DNA of 27,005 nt from contig CAZGBU010000016.1 in assembly GCA_964523945.1 (NCBI GenBank), positions 1 to 27,005 on the forward strand. The letters run 5' to 3'. Position numbers and translations under genes: made by a program. Every line of letters begins with the position of its first letter. Positions within the stretch are counted from its first letter, which is position 1. Source of the stretch: CAKTOF01 sp964523945 (GTDB lineage Bacteria > Bacillota > Clostridia > Oscillospirales > Oscillospiraceae). Below, piece by piece: positions 22,612 through 27,005 of this stretch. Below the pieces are notes generated by a model. The model was not told the DNA's origin. It made no database searches and saw nothing but the letters and a program-made list of their open reading frames with translations.

Positions 22612-22715
22612 AACTTCATGCGCCGCGGGCGCACCACGAACACAGGTAAAAGCCGGAGCGCATGCAGTTTTTGCGCATGTGGGCCCCCGGCCCGCGCGCT
22701 TTTCCTTTGATGGCC

Positions 22716-22734
22716 GTGCCGCTGAAAGCGGCAC
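22716..22734 (+). repeat. Hairpin downstream of the UroD pair
   Basis: GTGCCGCT (22716-22723) and AGCGGCAC (22727-22734), loop GAA, followed by ATGACC and TTTTT at 22741. May act as the first terminator for the plus-strand pair. Confidence 0.55.
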
Positions 22735-22738
22735 ATGA

Positions 22739-22803
22739 CCTTTTTGCTATGCGTTTACACAGCAAAAAGGCCGCGGGGCGCTGCATGGCAGCGCCCCGCG
22801 GGT
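22739..22803. terminator. Stacked inverted repeats forming a bidirectional terminator
   Basis: CCTTTTTGCT (22739-22748) is complementary to AGCAAAAAGG (22761-22770); next comes a 14-bp perfect stem CCGCGGGGCGCTGC with GCAGCGCCCCGCGG (about 22770-22800), loop ATG, with GTGTTTTGT after it on the plus strand and CCTTTTTGCT on the minus strand. It lies between converging genes and can end both transcripts. The remainder of 22612-22818 holds no gene that I can support. Confidence 0.75.
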
Positions 22804-22818
22804 GTTTTGTCGACCGGT

Positions 22819-23142
22819 TCAAAGCGGACGGACGGTCAGGATCGAAATCTTGTCCTCTGCATACTTTTCAATTTTCGCCTGCACATGCAGGTACTGCCCG
22901 CCGTAGGAGACGAAATAGTCCGCCGTCTCGTCGTCGATGATATTCGGGTCGGAGATGTGGATCACATTAAAATAAAACTTGTTGTGGAAGAACATCTCCA
23001 CCGCCGTGCGGCCGCAGACGTGGAAATTCTCCATATTGTTGCCGATCGGGCAGTAGTCAAACAGCCGGCACTTGGGCGAGAAGCAGTCCGCCAGCGCCTG
23101 ATAGTCCTGCGCGAGCATCGCGTCGATGTATTGCTGAATCAT
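22819..23142 (-). CDS. Small NTF2/SnoaL-like protein
   Basis: 107 residues. The pattern MIQQYIDAMLAQDYQALADCFSP (N-terminal helices), then FDYCPIGNNMENFHVCGRTAVEMFF and strands to the end, fits the cone-shaped NTF2-like fold used by SnoaL cyclases, ketosteroid isomerases and many small dehydratases. No catalytic set could be assigned with confidence. It is shorter than the steroid or bile-acid family members I can recall. GAGGAGGTGG lies just before ATG 23142. It starts 12 bp after the SDR gene stop, so the two are very likely co-transcribed and act on the same compound. Confidence 0.8.
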   Translation of the reverse strand: MIQQYIDAMLAQDYQALADCFSPKCRLFDYCPIGNNMENFHVCGRTAVEMFFHNKFYFNVIHISDPNIIDDETADYFVSYGGQYLHVQAKIEKYAEDKISILTVRPL

Positions 23143-23154
23143 TTCGCCACCTCC

Positions 23155-23949
23155 TCAATAGACCTTTTCGGAATTCAGCAGCGCGTCGGTGCCGCCGTCA
23201 CAGAAGAGCACCACGCCGTTGAGCCCGTGCGCCTGCTGCGAGACGAGGAAGCAGATCGCCTCGGCGATATCCGCCGGGTCCATCAGACGGTCCTCGTGGT
23301 AATGGATCGGGATCGGCAGCGCCAGGCATGCATCCCACATCGGCCCCTGCAGCTTGGCCGTCATGGCCGTGGCCACGTTGCCGGGCGCAATCGCGTTGAT
23401 ATGGACGCCGCGCGCGGCCCAGTCCGACGAGACGCGGCGCACCCAGCGCGCAAGCGCGTATTTGGTCGCGACGTACATCGGGTGGCAGTTGGCCGCCACA
23501 TCGTAGTTTTCCACCAGCCTGAGCACGCGGTCCTCATCGAGACCGTCGCCATCGCCGTTGTTGAGTGCGTCGACCACGTCGCGCCGCAGCACCCCCTGCG
23601 AGATCGTATTCGACGAGACGACCACGCAGTATCCGCGCCGCATCTGCAGCAGGTCAAAGCAGTTTTCGCACAGCACCTGCGTGCCGAAGTAGTTGACCGA
23701 GATGATCAGCTTCAGGTTGCCGCAGGTCGCCGAGACGCCCGCACAGCACACCAGCCCGTCGAGGCCGTTTTCGCACAGGCGGTGCAGTTCGTCGATGACA
23801 TGCTGCCGCCCGTCGCGCGTGGCGAGATTGGCGTTGATGTCGCCGCCGTTCATATCAATGTTGTAGACCAGATGCCCCTGGGCGCGCAGAAACTCCACTG
23901 TTTTCGCGCCGATGCCGCTGGAGCCGCCGGTCACCGCGTAAATTCCCAT
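23155..23949 (-). CDS. Short-chain dehydrogenase/reductase, 3-alpha-hydroxysteroid dehydrogenase-like
   Basis: 264 residues from ATG 23949, with AAAGGA nine bases upstream; the longer in-frame start at 24183 lies in AT-rich non-coding sequence. Seen: NAD-binding TGGSSGIG (7-14), CCAGVS (68-73), NYFG with N86, catalytic S112/S113, Y159 and K163 (YVATK). Between Ser and Tyr there is an insertion of about 40 residues (ALNNGDGDGLDEDRVLRLVE), and the end reads INAIAPGNVATAM ... DGGTDALL. This layout resembles the 3-alpha-hydroxysteroid dehydrogenase/carbonyl reductase subgroup. A steroid substrate is only a possibility. Operon with the NTF2-like gene. A TATACT box at 24012-24007 lacks a good -35. 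Confidence 0.92.
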   Translation of the reverse strand: MGIYAVTGGSSGIGAKTVEFLRAQGHLVYNIDMNGGDINANLATRDGRQHVIDELHRLCENGLDGLVCCAGVSATCGNLKLIISVNYFGTQVLCENCFDLLQMRRGYCVVVSSNTISQGVLRRDVVDALNNGDGDGLDEDRVLRLVENYDVAANCHPMYVATKYALARWVRRVSSDWAARGVHINAIAPGNVATAMTAKLQGPMWDACLALPIPIHYHEDRLMDPADIAEAICFLVSQQAHGLNGVVLFCDGGTDALLNSEKVY

Positions 23950-24149
23950 GTTGCATGTTCCTTTCTTCCCGGATTGGGCGGCGGCTGCCGGCCGCCCGAT
24001 GGCATTAGTATATCGGATTTCCGCCGCCGGCGCACGGGTGGTTCGCACAATCTCCGCTTCTAATTTTGTGCAATTCAGAAAAAAACTTACGTTAAAATTT
24101 AGACAATCTGACGAAAGCGCTCCCGTCTGATCGTCAAAATCGCCAAACC

Positions 24150-24159
24150 GGCATATGCC
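24150..24159. repeat. 10-bp palindrome in the divergent intergenic region 23950-24349
   Basis: GGCATATGCC, perfect palindrome between the SDR and the SLH gene, about 100 bp ahead of the SLH promoter. It could be a regulator site or chance. The 400-bp intergenic stretch otherwise shows the SLH promoter, AT-rich segments near 24060-24110, and no gene. Confidence 0.3.
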
Positions 24160-24254
24160 ATTTTGTGCAGAGCGCGGTGCCACCTGGCCAAGGCTCCCCC
24201 GAATGGGCGCGTTTCCACATACCGCCGGTTTTTTCCGGGTTCGTCCCCAGCCGC

Positions 24255-24283
24255 TTGATTTTGCGCTTCTCGCGTGCTATGCT
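24255..24283 (+). promoter_or_regulatory. Promoter for the SLH-domain protein gene
   Basis: TTGATT (24255-24260), 17-bp spacer, TATGCT (24278-24283). Predicted start near 24290, about 60 nt before the ATG, which has AGGAGGT eight bases upstream. Confidence 0.6.
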
Positions 24284-24349
24284 TATGTCAACCCGGGCGG
24301 CTGATTGCCCGCCGGCTCCGGAGTGTAAGACGCACAGGAGGTCATACAT

Positions 24350-26191
24350 ATGAAACGATGGATTTCTCTGGCGCTGGCCGCCGTGCTGGCGCTGTCGCTG
24401 GCTGTGCCCGCCGCGGCGGCGGAGTTCCCCGATCTGCCCGAGGATTACTGGGCCTATGATTTCATGCAGGATCTGTACAACCGGGGGATCTTCTCCGGCT
24501 ACTCCGACGGGACGATCCGTCCGCTGACGAAAGCGACGGTGGCGCAGACGCTTGCGCTGCTCTCGCGCTTCTACGATCTGACCGACACGGAACTGGAATA
24601 TCTCTATGCCGATTATGGCCCGACGGTCGAGTCCATCCTGCCCGCATCAAACGAGTGGGTCTTTGATGAGGTGGCGGTCTGTCTGGCCGCCGGCATCATC
24701 ACCGAAGACGAGCTGCGCGCATATGACGACCTGAACGCGCTGATCACGCGCGAGGAGCTGTGCGTCTATCTCGTGCGCACGATGCAGCTCGAAGACGAAG
24801 CGCTCTCGCGCGACTACGCCTCGCTCAGCTTTACCGACAGCGAGGAGATCTCCTCCGACGCGCTGTTCCACATCGACCTGCTTGTGAGCATGGAGATCAT
24901 CAGCGGCTATTCCGACGGGTCGTTCGACCCGCACGGCACCTCGACCCGCGCGGTTGTGGCCAAGCTGATCTCGCTGTCGCTGGACTACCTGGAGGAAAAC
25001 CAGGTCGAGCTGACGATCCCGGAATATGACAACTTAACGCGGGCGTCCGGCCTGCTCGAGCGCTTTGACGGAAGCGCCGTCTGCGTGCGCGGGGCCGATG
25101 GCCTTGTGCGCCAGTTCAACCGCACCAGCGCGTCGACTGTAACGGTCAACGGCGCGGCCGGTACGCTCTCGTCGGCATACCTTGGCAGCTGGGTCACCGT
25201 CGACGCGCAGGGACTGGATGCGGACACCATCGCCGTCACCTACAACGATGCATCGGATTGGGTGCAGGGCGAAGTGCTCTATCTCGCATCGGCTGCTGCG
25301 ACGGGCGACTATATTGCCGTTGCCGGCGAAGACGGCGAGACGGTGCGCTGCACCGTCTCCAGCTCGACGGTCTATACCGCTGAGGACGGCTCGTCCACCA
25401 CCTATCAGAACATTCAGGAGGGCGACCTCGTTACCGTTGGCCGCCGCAGCAGCGTCGCGGAGCGCGTCTACATCTATGCCAGCGAGCGCACGCTGACCGG
25501 TCAGATCATCGGTGTGAGCTATGCGGTCGACAGCGGAACGCTGCTCGTCTCTTCGGACAACACGGTCTGGTCGTTCGCGCTGGACTACGCCAGTCTGCCC
25601 ATGATCACCAGCGGCGGCATCACCGCCTCGCTGAGCGCGCTTTCCACCGGCGACACGGTCACGCTGACCGTTGAAGCCGGCACGCTGACAGCCGTCTCCA
25701 AACAGAGCGTCGCGGCCGAGTACAGCGGCACGCTGAGCTACATCGGCCAGTCGTCAACGCAGACCGAATGGACGCTGCTGCTGACCGACGGGTCGACCAT
25801 CACCGCGCCGCTCTCGGCAGGCGCGACCATCCAGACCAGCACCGGCAGCACACTCGCGCTCAGCGCCGTCACACTCGGCGATACGCTGACCGTCACGCTG
25901 CACGACGGCGTCATCACCAGCATTGTGCGCACGGCGCAGGCTTCGACCGGCGACGGCACTGCGACCGTCTCTGTCAGCGGCACTGTGCTCTACGTCGATA
26001 CGACGGCCAACTCGATGCTCGCACTGGTCGACGGCGCACCCATCACATTCACGCTACGTTCGGCCCGCCTGCAGAACACCTCGGGCACGACGGTACAGCT
26101 GCGCAGCATCACAAACGGCACAACGTTCCAGGCCTATGGCTCGTACGCCGACGCGGCGACCATTGCCGCCACGCTTGTGATCTTCAACTGA
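24350..26191 (+). CDS. SLH-domain cell-surface protein with beta-rich repeats
   Basis: 613 residues. Signal peptide with cleavage likely after AAAA before EFPDLPEDYW. Three S-layer homology domains follow: about 25-80 (DYWAYDFMQDLYNRGIFSGY), 100-150 (WVFDEVAVCLAAGII) and 165-220 (FHIDLLVSMEIISGYSDGSF). They should bind a pyruvylated secondary cell-wall polymer. The remainder (about 225-613) is Ser/Thr-rich and built of four or five related beta units of 80-90 residues, each ending in a LxxGDTV(T)LTV-type strand (for example GDLVTVGRR, GDTVTLTVEAG, GDTLTVTLHDG). No catalytic motif is seen. Likely a structural or display protein of the envelope. The DUF4430 lipoprotein gene follows after 18 bp and belongs to the same unit. 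Confidence 0.92.
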   Translation: MKRWISLALAAVLALSLAVPAAAAEFPDLPEDYWAYDFMQDLYNRGIFSGYSDGTIRPLTKATVAQTLALLSRFYDLTDTELEYLYADYGPTVESILPASNEWVFDEVAVCLAAGIITEDELRAYDDLNALITREELCVYLVRTMQLEDEALSRDYASLSFTDSEEISSDALFHIDLLVSMEIISGYSDGSFDPHGTSTRAVVAKLISLSLDYLEENQVELTIPEYDNLTRASGLLERFDGSAVCVRGADGLVRQFNRTSASTVTVNGAAGTLSSAYLGSWVTVDAQGLDADTIAVTYNDASDWVQGEVLYLASAAATGDYIAVAGEDGETVRCTVSSSTVYTAEDGSSTTYQNIQEGDLVTVGRRSSVAERVYIYASERTLTGQIIGVSYAVDSGTLLVSSDNTVWSFALDYASLPMITSGGITASLSALSTGDTVTLTVEAGTLTAVSKQSVAAEYSGTLSYIGQSSTQTEWTLLLTDGSTITAPLSAGATIQTSTGSTLALSAVTLGDTLTVTLHDGVITSIVRTAQASTGDGTATVSVSGTVLYVDTTANSMLALVDGAPITFTLRSARLQNTSGTTVQLRSITNGTTFQAYGSYADAATIAATLVIFN

Positions 26192-26209
26192 CGGGAAGGG
26201 GGAACCGCG

Positions 26210-26686
26210 ATGAAAAAGGCCCGCGCCGCCGCGGCGGTTCTGGCGCTGTCGCTGATGCTGTCGGCCTGTGCCGCCGCGCCTGCGGATGAGGCGCTGCTCA
26301 GCTGTACGGTCAGCGTCGACTGCTCCGATGTGCTCGCAGCACTCGATGCGCTCCCGGACGGCGTGCAGGAGCTGATCCCCGAAGACGGCATGATGCTCCG
26401 CCCGATCACGGTCGAGTTTTCCGAGGGCGAGAGTGCGTTTGACGCCTTTGTCACCGCTGCGCAGACGGCCAAGCTGCAATATGAAACTGACGGCAGCGGT
26501 GAGAGCGCCTATCTGGTCGGCATCGGGAACCTGTATGCCGGCGACAGCGGCGAAAACTCCGGCTGGCTGTTCGAGGTCAACGGAGAAATGCCCTCGGTCA
26601 GCTGCGGGCAGTACGAACTGGAAGACGGCGACGAGGTCGTGTTCCGCTATGTCCGTGATTTTATGGAGGCAATGGAGGAATCCTGA
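26210..26686 (+). CDS. DUF4430 lipoprotein
   Basis: 158 residues. Signal peptide with lipobox LSAC, lipidated Cys 20. The rest is one DUF4430 domain: ITVEFSEGESAFDAFVTAA, YLVGIGNLYAGDSGENSGWLFEVNGEMPS, CGQYELEDGDEVVFRYV. This domain resembles the C-terminal domain of transcobalamin and is frequent in surface proteins of Clostridia, often with SLH domains. Whether it binds cobalamin is not known. AAGGGGG precedes ATG 26210. It sits with the SLH protein and is followed by a strong terminator. Confidence 0.9.
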   Translation: MKKARAAAAVLALSLMLSACAAAPADEALLSCTVSVDCSDVLAALDALPDGVQELIPEDGMMLRPITVEFSEGESAFDAFVTAAQTAKLQYETDGSGESAYLVGIGNLYAGDSGENSGWLFEVNGEMPSVSCGQYELEDGDEVVFRYVRDFMEAMEES

Positions 26687-26702
26687 ACTTCCCCGATCCA
26701 GA

Positions 26703-26737
26703 GCGCCGCAGGCCGGGCTGGCCTGCGGCGCTTTTTT
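26703..26737 (+). terminator. Intrinsic terminator after the SLH/DUF4430 unit
   Basis: Perfect 12-bp stem GCGCCGCAGGCC (26703-26714) and GGCCTGCGGCGC (26720-26731), loop GGGCT, directly followed by six T (26732-26737). Canonical. Confidence 0.95.
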
Positions 26738-26754
26738 GTGATGCCGCATCCCGG

Positions 26755-26870
26755 TTTCCCGGGAAAACAGCGCGTTTCGGGGGGCAGAGCGGCGCACAAG
26801 CTGCATTCCCGCCGACTCGCCGGTCGAATACCGCCGCAGCCCCGGAATGCCGCACCGGCATCCGGGGCTG
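26755..26870. repeat. Palindrome and hairpin in the right-end intergenic region
   Basis: TTTCCCGGGAAA (26755-26766) is a perfect 12-bp palindrome. Further on, CAGCCCCGGAATGCC (26837-26851) pairs with GGCATCCGGGGCTG (26857-26870) with one bulged base. The second may end a minus-strand gene whose stop would lie 12 bases away at 26882; no T-run follows it on that strand. Confidence 0.5.
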
Positions 26871-26881
26871 TACCCTTTACT

Positions 26882-27005
26882 TTATCCGCCGCCGTGTGTC
26901 AGGCGCCGCACCCAGCGGCAGCGGCTGCAGACGATGGCGTTCGGAATACACTTGAGGATTTGATCCGCTTTCAAGAAGCAGAATGTGACAACCGGCGGGA
27001 ACTCA
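26882..27005 (-). CDS. Possible 3' end of a minus-strand gene at the window edge
   Basis: Reading leftward from 27004 gives 40 codons and a TAA at 26882: ...VVTFCFLKADQILKC..., then VCSRCRWVRRL. The two nearby Cys with x2 spacing could be a metal site, and a hairpin lies 12 bases after the stop. However, a second minus frame is also open over most of this stretch, so the assignment is weak. No family recognised. Confidence 0.25.
   Translation of the reverse strand, partial: EFPPVVTFCFLKADQILKCIPNAIVCSRCRWVRRLTHGGG

Overview
The window looks like a scaffold from a GC-rich, Gram-positive-type anaerobe of the class Clostridia, most likely an Oscillospiraceae-like gut or digester bacterium. Signs of this are strong AGGAGG-type ribosome binding sites before almost every gene, sigma-A promoters with 17-bp spacers, an rnfCDGEAB-ordered Rnf complex, SLH-domain surface protein, lipoproteins with Gram-positive-style lipoboxes, and no outer-membrane genes. 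The taxonomic call is inference. Two runs of exactly 100 N (13511-13610, 19393-19492) are assembly gaps, and at least three reading frames appear broken, so part of the sequence may carry indel errors.

Layout. 1-3742 (minus): a peptide/nickel-type ABC importer (permeases B and C, ATPases D and F; F runs off the left edge) with a promoter near 4097 and a long structured leader. 4409-9441 (plus): complete rnfCDGEAB operon with its own promoter and terminator. 9630-11049 (plus): a frameshifted lipoprotein gene. 11154-11702 (plus): queH. 11758-16792 (minus): a redox/CoA module made of an Fe-S flavoprotein of the fumarate-reductase/FAD_binding_2 type, a class I CoA-transferase, and a large FMN/Fe-S/FAD enoate-reductase-like protein; the last two have separate recognisable promoters. 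16942-19239 (minus): a polar amino-acid ABC importer (solute-binding lipoprotein, permease, ATPase). 19523-20443 (minus): DegV/FakB-like protein. 20651-22611 (plus): two tandem UroD-fold methyltransferase-like genes. 22819-23949 (minus): a hydroxysteroid-dehydrogenase-like SDR followed by an NTF2-like small protein. 24350-26686 (plus): an SLH-domain surface protein and a DUF4430 lipoprotein, ended by a textbook terminator. The last 270 bases hold palindromes and perhaps the 3' end of another minus-strand gene.

How it fits together. The organism appears to live by amino-acid or peptide fermentation. Peptides and amino acids enter through the two ABC systems; Rnf couples reduced ferredoxin to NAD+ reduction and ion pumping; the CoA-transferase, enoate-reductase-like protein and Fe-S flavoprotein look like parts of a reductive branch in which an unsaturated acid or acyl-CoA serves as electron acceptor. 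The substrate cannot be told from the sequence. The SDR/NTF2 pair and the UroD pair are typical accessory metabolic functions without a known substrate.
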